A DNA stretch of 64,000 nt, from assembly GCA_964392365.1 (NCBI GenBank), contig CAYMPH010000007.1, positions 128,999 to 192,998 on the forward strand. The letters run 5' to 3'. The stretch comes from CAYMPH01 sp964392365. Its GTDB lineage: Bacteria > Spirochaetota > UBA4802 > UBA5550. A program made the translations under genes and the position numbers. Below are positions 8,948 through 17,663 of the stretch, piece after piece (position 1 is the first letter of the stretch; every line of letters starts with the position of its first letter). The notes beneath the pieces are model-generated. The model did not search any database and was not told the origin of the DNA. It saw only the letters and a list, made by a program, of their open reading frames with translations.

Positions 8948-9392
8948 TTGAATTCCGGCGGGTGCTGTCACTGAAAGCTAAAGATTGAACAGATTTGATC
9001 AAATCCAAAAATAAATCCTGTTTTGATTTCTCTTCAGCAGATTGATGGGTTTTTTCGGTATTATTATCTGAAATTCTTATTCTCTGAAGATAGCTTAGAA
9101 TTTTTTTTAATTCATCTGTTCTGAACTCATCAAGTGATCTTCCAAAAATTACATTGTGATCAACTGCACTTCTGGAATAATTTACATCAGCCCTGATGAT
9201 TCCTTCAGAATCAAAATATAAATTATATATCTGAAAATAACTGCTTTTAAGTCTGCCGCGCCCTTCTGAATGAACATAATAACCTTTCAAATTCACGGTT
9301 CCGCAAGGGTCGACTGAACTTATCTGCTCAATTTTTCTTTTCACTTCTTCAAATATTTCATTTCTTGCTTTTTCAGTTATCATAAACTGCAT
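8937..9392 (-). CDS. Unknown protein, first of a two-gene pair
   Basis: This 151-residue cytoplasmic protein has no recognisable domain. A helical N-terminus (EKARNEIFEEVKRKIEQIS) is followed by beta-rich stretches such as TVNLKGYYVHSEGRGRLKSS and YFQIYNLYFDSEGIIRADVN, and then a charged, probably flexible C-terminus. The start at 9392 lacks a strong ribosome site; ATG 9383 is an alternative three residues in. The stop overlaps the start region of the next small gene, so the two form a pair. It is 81 bases downstream of the tRNA-Leu gene on the same strand. Confidence 0.6.
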   Translation of the reverse strand: MQFMITEKARNEIFEEVKRKIEQISSVDPCGTVNLKGYYVHSEGRGRLKSSYFQIYNLYFDSEGIIRADVNYSRSAVDHNVIFGRSLDEFRTDELKKILSYLQRIRISDNNTEKTHQSAEEKSKQDLFLDLIKSVQSLAFSDSTRRNSNDS

Positions 9393-9473
9393 CCGGTAAA
9401 TCTTTTTATTGTTATAATTATCGGATACAAGGGAAAGTTACTTCAGAGAATTTTTTGAAGAAAAAAAATTTAT

Positions 9474-9557
9474 TGCCGCGAGAGGGAGTCGAACCCTCAC
9501 AGGCGTACGCCCACTAGACCCTGAACCTAGCGTGTCTACCAATTTCACCATCGCGGC
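9474..9557 (-). tRNA. tRNA-Leu (anticodon CAG)
   Basis: The reverse strand folds into a class II tRNA of 84 bases. The acceptor stem is GCCGCGA with TCGCGGC and discriminator A. The D-arm contains TGGTAGACACG, the anticodon stem is CTAGG/TCTAG around loop TTCAGGG, and the T-arm is GAGGG-TTCGACT-CCCTC. The variable arm TGGGCGTACGCC is long, as expected for leucine. The 3' CCA is not encoded. Confidence 0.96.
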
Positions 9558-9620
9558 ATATACATATAATTATTTTAATCTAACAATCAATTTGTCAAAT
9601 GTTTTTCAGAATAAAATTCT

Positions 9621-12326
9621 TTAAGATTCGTTATATTTTTTTATAGATATTATTTTAAATTTTCTCTCTTCATTATCTATAAAAATACCAACCTCTTCCC
9701 CTGGTTTATGCCCCATTAAAGCAATTGCTATAGGAGATCTGTATGATAAAATTCTTTTTTCAAAATCTGCATCCCATGGTCCGAGTATAGTAAAATCAAG
9801 CTTTTCACTTTTTTCAATATCTTCAAAAACTACTTTTGTACCTATACTGACTGAATCCACGCTGATTCTTTCAATATCAAGTATATCAGCTTTTTTCATT
9901 TCAGCATCAAGTTTCGATATAGACGTTTTCAGAATAGATTGTTTTTCAATCAACGAACTGTATTCAATATTTTCCCTTATATCAGCAGATGCTTCAGAAA
10001 CTCCCGCTAATTCTTTAGAAATATTTATCATCTCAACATTCAGCATTCTTTCGAGATCAGATTTCTTTTTCTCATATCCTTCTTTTGTTACTATTAGTTT
10101 TTCATAAGAAAATTCTGTATCATCTGTCTGGTCTATTGCTATTGACTGAAAATCAGGATATTTTTTCTTAATCAGCTCAAAAAATTTCCCTGACTGACTT
10201 TCATCTATATATGAAACATTTTTCAATAATTCAAATAATTTATTCAGGAAAGGCAGTCCTATATCTGAAACAATACTTTTCAATACAGCCATTTCATTAT
10301 CATATAAAATTTCAACTGCAGTATTTTTCAGTTTGTTTCCTTCGAGCTCAATTTTTTTTAGTTCATTCATCATTCTGAAAAATGTTACTGCAAGATTTTC
10401 TTTTGAATAATCAAGCCAATCATAACTCCAGGTATTAGTCAGAAGATTTTTTGCAACCCACATGAAAATTTCCGGAGTCTGCCTTGATCCGGCTATTATT
10501 CTGTCGATAAATTCATTTATTATATTATAGGAGTGTGCACGTATCAGACTGCTTATTATATATTTATGAATTCTTACCGGCACTTCGAACAGAATTTGAG
10601 ATACAATTACAGGCCAGTCTTCACGCGATTCAGCAATTAAGTTTATAAACTCCTTCTTATAATCATAGGAACTTATTTTCATAGATAGCAAAGGCAGGTC
10701 TGAGCTGTTTTTTACATAATCAATAACTTTTGCTTTTATCGGATCAAGTTTGATCTTACCTTTATCTGTAAATTTTGAAAAGTCTTTTAGGATAAAGTAT
10801 GATAAAATCAAACGTGTTATAGAATGACCTTTTATTTCTTCAGAAAAATAATCTATAAAGTAAGAAGCGAAGTTCTCTGCTTCCTGTTTCTCAATATTTG
10901 TGCTGAACTCCATTGCTGCTGCAAGTTTTACGCTGAATGAATTTGTTTTTGTAAAATTTTCAAGAAGTTCTTCAGCAAAAGTTACTGGTTTATCTCTCAT
11001 GAAGATCAGATCTTTCTTTTTTTCAGAAATTCCAAAAAGAGGATTCTGCTTAATAATAGTTCTGGCTTTTGACCACCATTTAGCCCAGTTCTTTGCATCT
11101 ATATATGCAGGAACCAGCTCTCTTTTCACATCATCAACGCTGATAGTTCCGCCATATGATTTAATAATTAATTCAAAAAACTGTCCAGGATTCTCTTTTA
11201 AAAGTTTTTTAAGATTTTCATTATCTTCAAACTGCTTAACATAAAGATGTTCTTTATTAACAGGTTTCAATGACTGAAGAGCCATCTGCAAAGACATTTT
11301 ATGATCAGGCTTATTAAGAAAATTCAGCTTAATTGACTCGCTGTCCATCTCAATTATGTTTCCCAATCCCCATGAATTATGGTAAGCATAATTTCCAATA
11401 TCAAAAACAATATTTTTTTCAAAATCCGGAATTGCAAACTTCACCGGATATTTAAAATTATCAAGTTTTGAAAATTCAATAAACTGTTTCAGCTGGGAAT
11501 GATCAGCATATATTATTCCGTATAATCTTATAATTTCTTTTCGCGAATGAATATCTTCCGGTCTGTACTCAAGAATTTTTTTTAATATTTCAATAGATCT
11601 TATATGATTCTCATCTTCTTTATATTTATTCAATAAAACTTTAAGCAGATTTGCAGCAAGATCAATCTGTTTTGCTTCAACAAGCATTCTTTCAATTCGA
11701 TTAAAAAATGCAGTATCCTCCCATGAAACAGATACAAGTTTATTCCAAAGGCTTGAAACTTCATCAAACTTTCTCAGTTTTAAAAAGCCTTCTATAGAAA
11801 GCTTCATATAATAAATACTTTTTTCCTGATCATCATCAATAATGGCAAACGCAAGTTTTTTAGCGACCTCTGCGTCAAATCTGTCAATTTTCAAAAGGCT
11901 TTCCCAGAATGGAATCGCCTCGCGGCTTCGACCGAGTCTTTCAAGACTTGCGGCAAGTGCTCTCAGAGCAGTGCTGCTCTCTTCATATTCAAGAATTTTT
12001 TCAGCAAGAATTTCCACAACAGACCATTTATGATATTCAGTAAAAACATCAATCAGCTTTCTTAAGTATCCTTCATTTTCAATTGAACCGGCATGATACC
12101 CGATCAAGCCGACAAGATAGGAAGCTGAAATGGATTCATGGTGACTTTTTATATGCTCTTTACTTAATTCAAATAATTCATTCATAATTCCATTGGATAC
12201 AGCAGAATTAAAAAGATCATCAAGGATCTTAAATTTTGAAATGCCGATATCCCTGGGCTCTATTCTTCCCCAGAGTTCTTCTTTAAAAATGGAATTTATC
12301 TTTTCGAGAACTTTATCATTAGTCAT
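9621..12326 (-). CDS. greA: Long spirochaete-type GreA: repeat-rich N-terminus fused to transcript cleavage factor
   Basis: This 901-residue protein ends in a complete GreA module (about residues 735-901). The coiled coil carries the acidic tip Asp782 and Glu785 in DIRENIEY, which in GreA reaches into RNA polymerase and stimulates cleavage of backtracked RNA. The FKBP-like C-terminal domain follows, with SPIAIALMGHKPGEEV. The first 280 or so residues are helical repeats resembling TPR (for example ALRALAASLERLGRSREAIP). Around 300-350 there is a small beta module (YAYHNSWGLGNIIEMDSES), and the middle is helical. Ordinary GreA is about 160 residues; the fused form is known from Borrelia and Treponema. 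The start has a good ribosome site (GGCAGGACAAT). Confidence 0.9.
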   Translation of the reverse strand: MTNDKVLEKINSIFKEELWGRIEPRDIGISKFKILDDLFNSAVSNGIMNELFELSKEHIKSHHESISASYLVGLIGYHAGSIENEGYLRKLIDVFTEYHKWSVVEILAEKILEYEESSTALRALAASLERLGRSREAIPFWESLLKIDRFDAEVAKKLAFAIIDDDQEKSIYYMKLSIEGFLKLRKFDEVSSLWNKLVSVSWEDTAFFNRIERMLVEAKQIDLAANLLKVLLNKYKEDENHIRSIEILKKILEYRPEDIHSRKEIIRLYGIIYADHSQLKQFIEFSKLDNFKYPVKFAIPDFEKNIVFDIGNYAYHNSWGLGNIIEMDSESIKLNFLNKPDHKMSLQMALQSLKPVNKEHLYVKQFEDNENLKKLLKENPGQFFELIIKSYGGTISVDDVKRELVPAYIDAKNWAKWWSKARTIIKQNPLFGISEKKKDLIFMRDKPVTFAEELLENFTKTNSFSVKLAAAMEFSTNIEKQEAENFASYFIDYFSEEIKGHSITRLILSYFILKDFSKFTDKGKIKLDPIKAKVIDYVKNSSDLPLLSMKISSYDYKKEFINLIAESREDWPVIVSQILFEVPVRIHKYIISSLIRAHSYNIINEFIDRIIAGSRQTPEIFMWVAKNLLTNTWSYDWLDYSKENLAVTFFRMMNELKKIELEGNKLKNTAVEILYDNEMAVLKSIVSDIGLPFLNKLFELLKNVSYIDESQSGKFFELIKKKYPDFQSIAIDQTDDTEFSYEKLIVTKEGYEKKKSDLERMLNVEMINISKELAGVSEASADIRENIEYSSLIEKQSILKTSISKLDAEMKKADILDIERISVDSVSIGTKVVFEDIEKSEKLDFTILGPWDADFEKRILSYRSPIAIALMGHKPGEEVGIFIDNEERKFKIISIKKYNES

Positions 12327-12371
12327 ATTGTCCTGCCCTATTTGGAGAAATTTTTCTCTGCTTTATAATAG

Positions 12372-12403
12372 AAAATACCCATCCTTTTAGCGATGGGTAT
12401 TTT
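12372..12403 (-). terminator. Intrinsic terminator after the flaA pair
   Basis: A 12-base perfect stem (AAAATACCCATC / GATGGGTATTTT) with an 8-base loop lies 67 bases after the end of the second flaA gene and 45 bases before the greA start. The T-rich flank lets it act on the leftward transcript, and it should separate flaA transcription from greA. Confidence 0.85.
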
Positions 12404-12470
12404 CCTTATTCAGCTTTTTATGTTTTATAAAATTTCTTAACTATAACTCATACGGAAAATAATAAGTCTT

Positions 12471-13367
12471 TTATTTAGGCTGATTTGCCGCTCCGCCGTC
12501 TTTTTTTGTTTCGCCGGAGAATTCTTTCTCAAGATCAGCACCATCAAAATTAACTTCATAAGTGTCGCTTAAAGCTTTAATCTGATCAAAGAAAAAATAT
12601 GTATCATTTATAAGCTCTTCAGCATTTGCATTGCCCTGTGATCTTAAAACGAATCTGGAAATCTTTGTAATTCTTGTTTGAGGAAAAGACTCAAACGATT
12701 GAGGTACATTAGTAGGAATATAGACTTTTAATGGTCTCCATCCTACAAAGTTTACAGAACCAAATTTTAAAATATGAGTATCGCCTCTATAATCTTTTAC
12801 CCAGACTTCTAAATCATAAGGATTTCCTCTGCCGTGAACCCAAAGTGAAATTCCGCGTGCTTTTCCAGGAAGTTGAAGTCCTCTCTCCTGTTCTTCTTTT
12901 CGAGTGCTTGGATTATAGGTCTGAACAACCTGCTTATCCTTCCATGAAAGTTCTGGAGGTGCTATAATATGCACTGTATTATTTCCCGGATATCTGAATT
13001 TAAATTTTGCCCCAAGAACCTTTTCTTTCTTTTTTCCCTGACCGGTAAGAGAATATTCCTCAACGCTCATATCGTTTGGTCCGCCCTTGATTATTTTCAG
13101 TTCAAGAACAGGAACAGGGTTTTTTGATTTATATTTATCTTCAGATTCACCTTTAGTGAACTGTTTTGGAGTAGACTGTATTGTCCAGCCTTTCTCCCCT
13201 ACTTCAGCAGTTTCAAAATCTTCGATAACAGCAGCTTTTAATTCTTCACCGCTGATATCTGACGGTACGTTGGTTATTATCTTTGAATCCGCGTTTTTAG
13301 GAGCAAATCCGAAAATTAACGCCATAACGCAAACTACAGATAAAGTTATTAACTTTTTAAATATCAT
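12471..13367 (-). CDS. flaA: Flagellar filament outer layer (sheath) protein FlaA, second copy
   Basis: FlaA proteins coat the FlaB core of spirochaete periplasmic flagella. Residues 1-28 form a signal peptide (FKKLITLSVVCVMALIFGFA). The mature protein shows the FlaA pattern: VIEDFETAEVGEKGW near the N-terminus, RGISLWVHGRGNPYDLEVWV, DYRGDTHILKFGSVNFVGWR and the C-terminal block TYFFFDQIKALSDTYE. The last 25 residues are charged and probably disordered. It lies 27 bases after another FlaA gene on the same strand with its own ribosome site (GGAGG), as in the tandem flaA genes of Leptospira. Which of the two matches Leptospira FlaA1 or FlaA2 cannot be settled by eye. Confidence 0.9.
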   Translation of the reverse strand: MIFKKLITLSVVCVMALIFGFAPKNADSKIITNVPSDISGEELKAAVIEDFETAEVGEKGWTIQSTPKQFTKGESEDKYKSKNPVPVLELKIIKGGPNDMSVEEYSLTGQGKKKEKVLGAKFKFRYPGNNTVHIIAPPELSWKDKQVVQTYNPSTRKEEQERGLQLPGKARGISLWVHGRGNPYDLEVWVKDYRGDTHILKFGSVNFVGWRPLKVYIPTNVPQSFESFPQTRITKISRFVLRSQGNANAEELINDTYFFFDQIKALSDTYEVNFDGADLEKEFSGETKKDGGAANQPK

Positions 13368-13394
13368 TTCTAAGCCTCCATTCTTGCGCCGATC

Positions 13395-14204
13395 TTACCA
13401 GATATCCTTGATGGAATCATCTCCGGTAAATTCAGACATATCAGTAATAACCCTGAATTGATCCATATAGAAATAAAATGATCCAGGGGTTTCAAATTTA
13501 TCGCTTTCAACAAAAAAGGATACAAAATGCAGATTTTTATCTAGTACAGCATAAGTGGCTGATTGAGGCAACCACCCTGGAATTATTACTGATATTTCTC
13601 TCCAGCCCCAGAAATCGAGTCTGCCCATTTTAATCTTATGGATGTTTCCTCTGTAATCTCTAAGTTTAACATAGAGAGTATGCATAAATTTTCTTCCGAG
13701 AACCCAGAGTTTTATCTCTTTTGCTTTTCCTCTGATTATATATTCATTGGGAGGATATACTTCAACTCTGTCAAATCCCCTATCAATGAAATATGTTTTT
13801 ACACCAAGTACATATTGATTCTTATGAGTAATGCCGTTATCGTCGGTTACTTCGTCTTTAAATTCTCCAACATCACCTGTTTCATTTACAGCCTGACCAC
13901 TATCGTTAACTGGTTTTGGCTTACCTTCGATTTTTCTAATCTTGGTATCGCCTATTGGACAGGTGGATACAGCCCTCCAGTCCTCTGAAGCTTCAAAGTC
14001 ATTCAGCCAGTCAGTTACAAGACCATCAGCTTTTTTCTTCTGAGCCTGATTGTCTGTGCCCCCAGCTGGTGCAGTCTGCTTATCCTTTGCAGCATCCTTA
14101 GGTGCATCCTGCTGCGCATTCAGATTTATGTTCCCATTGCCGACTAGAAGTACCATAACTCCTATCGATAACAACAATGAAAAGACTTTAGCCTTCCTTT
14201 TCAT
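13395..14204 (-). CDS. flaA: Flagellar filament outer layer (sheath) protein FlaA, first copy
   Basis: This 269-residue protein has a signal peptide (residues 1-30, ending near NLNAQ) and then a low-complexity Ala/Lys/Gln/Asp stretch up to residue 60 that its neighbour lacks. The FlaA core follows: WLNDFEASEDWRA, KEIKLWVLGRKFMHTLYVKL, DYRGNIHKIKMGRLDFWGWR and SFYFYMDQFRVITD. These align block by block with the downstream copy, so the pair arose by duplication, but they have diverged a lot. The gene has a strong ribosome site (AAAAGGAG) and a consensus-like promoter about 140 bases upstream. Confidence 0.88.
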   Translation of the reverse strand: MKRKAKVFSLLLSIGVMVLLVGNGNINLNAQQDAPKDAAKDKQTAPAGGTDNQAQKKKADGLVTDWLNDFEASEDWRAVSTCPIGDTKIRKIEGKPKPVNDSGQAVNETGDVGEFKDEVTDDNGITHKNQYVLGVKTYFIDRGFDRVEVYPPNEYIIRGKAKEIKLWVLGRKFMHTLYVKLRDYRGNIHKIKMGRLDFWGWREISVIIPGWLPQSATYAVLDKNLHFVSFFVESDKFETPGSFYFYMDQFRVITDMSEFTGDDSIKDIW

Positions 14205-14346
14205 TTTTAACTCCTTTTAAAAATGCTAATGTCTGTTTTGTTTAAAACATTGAAATAAAGAAAGAAATATTACTTACATAAATAGTTAATCGGTAAAAAA
14301 AAGTCAAAAATTTAGCATAAAATAAATATATGCCAGTATTTTCTAA

Positions 14347-14374
14347 ATTATATTACATCACTATTTATTGTCAA
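14347..14374 (-). promoter_or_regulatory. Strong sigma-70 promoter for the flaA pair, with a long leader
   Basis: On the reverse strand TTGACA (14374-14369) and TATAAT (14352-14347) are separated by 16 bases; both hexamers match the consensus exactly. Transcription should begin near 14340, leaving a leader of about 135 bases before the flaA start at 14204. The rest of the 304-base gap (14205-14508) is very AT-rich, with a second TTGACA at about 14402-14407 but no clear partner. I saw no stable riboswitch-like fold. Confidence 0.75.
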
Positions 14375-14508
14375 GAAATTAATAAAAGATTCTTTAATGT
14401 TATGTCAATTTTTAAACACAAACTGCTTAAATTTTATTAAACCATAACAAATTCAATCCAAAAACATATAATTACAATCTTTGAGACATAAAACAGAATA
14501 TATAATTA

Positions 14509-15213
14509 TCAGGTAACAACTTCAAGAATGTATTTTTTAAATGATATAAAATCTTTCTGCCTGGCAACAGCTTCTGTTCCAATTACAAACCCGTTTCCAA
14601 GAATCATAGCTTTTTTAACATCAGCTGAATCTTTTATGCCGAAACCGATTATAATCGGTTTGTCGGATTTTTTTCTTATCATTTCAATTTTTTCCCTGAT
14701 AAGCGGATCATCAAGATTGCTTCTGGATCCGGTTATTCCCCTGAGAGCCACAAAATAAATAAAATCACCGCCTGCCTCGCATAACAGATCAAGATCTTTA
14801 TCACGTGTTTCCATTGTTGCAAATGGTATAACCGGAACTGTTAAAGCCTTGCCTGAAAAAATAGAACGCATTCTGTTCGGCAGGTCTGCAATTATCAGTC
14901 CCTGTATCAGCCCGCTTACGTCTTTTGAAAATTTTTCTTTTCCGTATGCATTTATAATGTTGGCGTAGGTCATGATATATTTTTTCACAGGCAGTCCGGA
15001 TATTTTTTTTATGTCGCTTAGTATTGATTCTGTTGTTACTCCATTTTTAATTGCTGCAAGTCCAGCCTCAGCTATTACAGGGCCGTCTGCAACAGGATCA
15101 TTGAACGGTATACCGATTTCAATGAAGTCGTAACCGGCATCTGAAACAGCTGTAGCTTCATTTATAAAGGTTTTGCTGTCGGGATATCCTCCCATAAGAT
15201 AAATTCCCTTCAT
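14509..15213 (-). CDS. trpA: Tryptophan synthase alpha subunit
   Basis: TrpA cleaves indole-3-glycerol phosphate to indole and glyceraldehyde 3-phosphate in complex with TrpB. At 234 residues it is shorter than the common 260-270. The catalytic Glu is in FIEIGIPFNDPVADGP and the second acid in IADLPNR. The phosphate-binding GFGIKDSADVKKAM and a C-terminal IGTEAVAR block are present. It starts inside the trpB end (4-base overlap) with GGAGG before the ATG, and it is the last gene of the trp operon. The very short N-terminus (MKGIYLMGGYPD) lacks the first helix seen in most TrpA proteins, as in compact archaeal-type TrpA. Confidence 0.95.
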   Translation of the reverse strand: MKGIYLMGGYPDSKTFINEATAVSDAGYDFIEIGIPFNDPVADGPVIAEAGLAAIKNGVTTESILSDIKKISGLPVKKYIMTYANIINAYGKEKFSKDVSGLIQGLIIADLPNRMRSIFSGKALTVPVIPFATMETRDKDLDLLCEAGGDFIYFVALRGITGSRSNLDDPLIREKIEMIRKKSDKPIIIGFGIKDSADVKKAMILGNGFVIGTEAVARQKDFISFKKYILEVVT

Positions 15214-16379
15214 CGCGCTGCCTCCACTTCTTCAATTATAGGAAGGTCCTTATCTCCACGTCCGGATAGATTTATAAGTATTTTTTTTCCGGTGAGTGAT
15301 TCTTTTTCGCGCATCACCCAGCCCAGAGCATGGCTCGATTCGAGTGCAGGTATAATGCCTTCAATTTCAGTTAAAGCATAAAAAGCTTTCAGGGCATCTT
15401 CATCACCCAATCGCTCGTAACGGACTCTTCCTGTGTCTTTTAAAAAGCTGTGCATGGGGCCGATACCTGGATAATCAAGCCCTGCAGAAACCGAATGAAC
15501 ATCATCTACCTGGCCTGCGTTGTTCTGAAGCAGATATGAAGAAGCCCCCTGAAAAATTCCGGGCTTTCCAAGTGTAAGTGAAGCTGCGTGATCTCCAATG
15601 GAATCTGAACGTCCGCCTGCCTCAACTCCGATTATTTTTACATCATCATCGTAAAATGAGCTGAATATACCTGCAGCATTGCTCCCTCCGCCAACGCAGG
15701 CTACAATATAATCCGGAAATAAGTTTTTCTCAATCATCTGTGCCCGTGCTTCACGGCCTATAACAGACTGAAAATATTCAACCATGTCCGGAAAGGGATG
15801 CGGCCCCGCAACAGTTCCGAATACATAATGCGTATCGCGGAATGATGAAACCCAGTCTCTCATTGCGCGGCTTATGGCATCCTTGAGCGTTCCCTGCCCG
15901 TCATCAACCGGAATAATCTCAGCGCCGAGAAGTTTCATTTTTTTTACATTCAGAGCCTGGCGCACTACATCAAGGGAACCCATATAAATGACGCATTCAA
16001 GGTCAAGCAGAGCTGCAGCAGTTGCAGTGGCAACACCGTGCTGGCCTGCACCTGTTTCTGCAATAACACGTTTTTTGCCCATCATTTTACACAGAAGAGC
16101 CTGGCCGATTGTATTATTGATTTTATGTGCGCCTGTATGAAGCAGATCTTCGCGTTTCAGAAATATAGAACATCCTGTGATTTCAGAAATCCTGCGTGCA
16201 TGATACACAGGCGTAGGCCTGCCTGCGTAATCCGAGAGAAGGCGGTTCAATTCAGTTATAGCTTCAGTAGAATTTTTAAATGCAGCAAATGAAGCTTCGC
16301 AATCATCAAGTGCGGGTATAAGGGTTTCAGCTACAAACTGTCCGCCGTAATTACCAAAAAAACCATTAACAGACTGCAT
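15210..16379 (-). CDS. trpB: Tryptophan synthase beta subunit
   Basis: TrpB condenses indole with serine using pyridoxal phosphate. The cofactor lysine is in HTGAHKINNTIGQAL, the phosphate-binding glycines in GGGSNAAGIFSSF, and the catalytic Glu in IAETGAGQHGVATA. Length of 389 is that of the classic TrpB1 type. It overlaps trpF by 14 bases upstream and trpA by 4 downstream. The base composition is clearly richer in G+C than most of the window: 33 of 60 bases in 15841-15900. Confidence 0.97.
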   Translation of the reverse strand: MQSVNGFFGNYGGQFVAETLIPALDDCEASFAAFKNSTEAITELNRLLSDYAGRPTPVYHARRISEITGCSIFLKREDLLHTGAHKINNTIGQALLCKMMGKKRVIAETGAGQHGVATATAAALLDLECVIYMGSLDVVRQALNVKKMKLLGAEIIPVDDGQGTLKDAISRAMRDWVSSFRDTHYVFGTVAGPHPFPDMVEYFQSVIGREARAQMIEKNLFPDYIVACVGGGSNAAGIFSSFYDDDVKIIGVEAGGRSDSIGDHAASLTLGKPGIFQGASSYLLQNNAGQVDDVHSVSAGLDYPGIGPMHSFLKDTGRVRYERLGDEDALKAFYALTEIEGIIPALESSHALGWVMREKESLTGKKILINLSGRGDKDLPIIEEVEAAR

Positions 16380-16911
16380 TTCGCGCCTCCCTGATAAAAC
16401 TTTTCATTAAATTATAATCTTTCTTTCCGCGTTCGGATTCCAGCCCGCTTGAAACATCAACTCCAGCTGGTTCAAAAGTTTTTATTACTGAAGAAACATT
16501 TTCACATGTTAATCCGCCTGCAATGATAAGCCTTGATTTATATTCTTTAATCCATTCAGGGAATTTTTCCTTCCCGCCGCTTCCCCTGCTTGAATCAAAA
16601 AGAAAATATTTATATAAAGCTGATGCAGGCGGTTCGGTTCCTGCAAGAATAAGGTTAGGCATTTCAGCAGTTTCATATATCTGTATCAGGTCCGCAATAT
16701 CCAAGAGACTCTGAACTTCAGAGAATCTGAGAGAAACTGCAACAGTTATAATTTTATTTTTAACACTGCTGATTATAGCTCTTGCAGTCTGCTCATCAAC
16801 AAACCTGTGGCTATGAGGAAAACGCATAACTCCGATTGCATCATAACCGAGCTCAACAGCCCATAATGCCTCTTCAATTGTTTTTATGCCGCAAGCCTTA
16901 ACCAGCATCAC
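16366..16911 (-). CDS. trpF: Phosphoribosylanthranilate isomerase
   Basis: TrpF isomerises phosphoribosylanthranilate in the third step of tryptophan synthesis. The N-terminal VKACGIKTIEEALWAVELGY carries the catalytic Cys, and the C-terminal GVDVSSGLESERGKKD has the catalytic Asp. At 181 residues it is shorter than the usual 200-210; the middle of the barrel is compact. The frame opens with GTG at 16911 followed directly by ATG at 16908; the GTG overlaps the trpC stop as GTGA, and either could be used. Confidence 0.93.
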   Translation of the reverse strand: MMLVKACGIKTIEEALWAVELGYDAIGVMRFPHSHRFVDEQTARAIISSVKNKIITVAVSLRFSEVQSLLDIADLIQIYETAEMPNLILAGTEPPASALYKYFLFDSSRGSGGKEKFPEWIKEYKSRLIIAGGLTCENVSSVIKTFEPAGVDVSSGLESERGKKDYNLMKSFIREARNAVC

Positions 16912-17663
16912 ACAGCTCCTTGTGCAAAACTGCGCAGAATTATTTCCGGATTATCACTTTTCATCAGTGCAGTTCCGATTAAAAATGCATCTGCTCCGGC
17001 TTTATGCATAAACTGCACATCATTGACATTATTAAGCCCGCTTTCTGCAACGCGCATGTATCGGGCTGAAATTTTTTCAATAACAGATGCTCCATGAGTA
17101 AGATCTATATTAAAAGTTTTAAGATTACGGGAATTCACACCAACCATTTTGCAGTCTATGCTTTCAATAAGTTCCATCTCGTCAATTTCATGCAGCTCAA
17201 ACAGAACATCCAGGCCGGAATCAAAAGCAATGGCCGAAAGATCCTCCAGTTTATTTTTTTCAAGAACAGCAGCAATCAATAGGATACAGTCTGCACCTGC
17301 ATTATACGCGTTTTCGATCTGTATTTTATCTACAATAAAATCTTTGCAAAGTAAAGGTAGATCCACAGTCTGTGAAATTTCTGCAAGATCTGAATAGCTT
17401 CCTTTAAAAAAATTTGAATCTGTAAGCACGCTGACAGCACCGGCTCCGCCTTTTTTATATGCCGATGCTATTGCTTTTATATCCGCATCTTCACGAATCA
17501 CGCCTGCAGACGGCGATGATCTTTTTATCTCAGCTATAATTGGACTTTTCCTCAGTGATGAAGTTATGCTGATAACAGGTTTTTCCCTTTCAACATCAAG
17601 AAGTTTCATTGATTTTACTTCAGATATTTTATAATCAATGATTTTATCAAGATAGGTTTTCAC
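16908..17663 (-). CDS. trpC: Indole-3-glycerol phosphate synthase
   Basis: TrpC closes the indole ring from carboxyphenylaminodeoxyribulose phosphate. Family motifs are clear: the catalytic Lys block PIIAEIKRSSPSAGVI, then AVSVLTDSNFFKGSYSDL, LLCKDFIVDKIQIENA, VNSRNLKTFNID and VAESGLN. The phosphate-binding DAFLIGTALM lies near the end. Length of 251 is typical. It overlaps trpG/D by 17 bases and trpF by 4. Confidence 0.96.
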   Translation of the reverse strand: MKTYLDKIIDYKISEVKSMKLLDVEREKPVISITSSLRKSPIIAEIKRSSPSAGVIREDADIKAIASAYKKGGAGAVSVLTDSNFFKGSYSDLAEISQTVDLPLLCKDFIVDKIQIENAYNAGADCILLIAAVLEKNKLEDLSAIAFDSGLDVLFELHEIDEMELIESIDCKMVGVNSRNLKTFNIDLTHGASVIEKISARYMRVAESGLNNVNDVQFMHKAGADAFLIGTALMKSDNPEIILRSFAQGAV

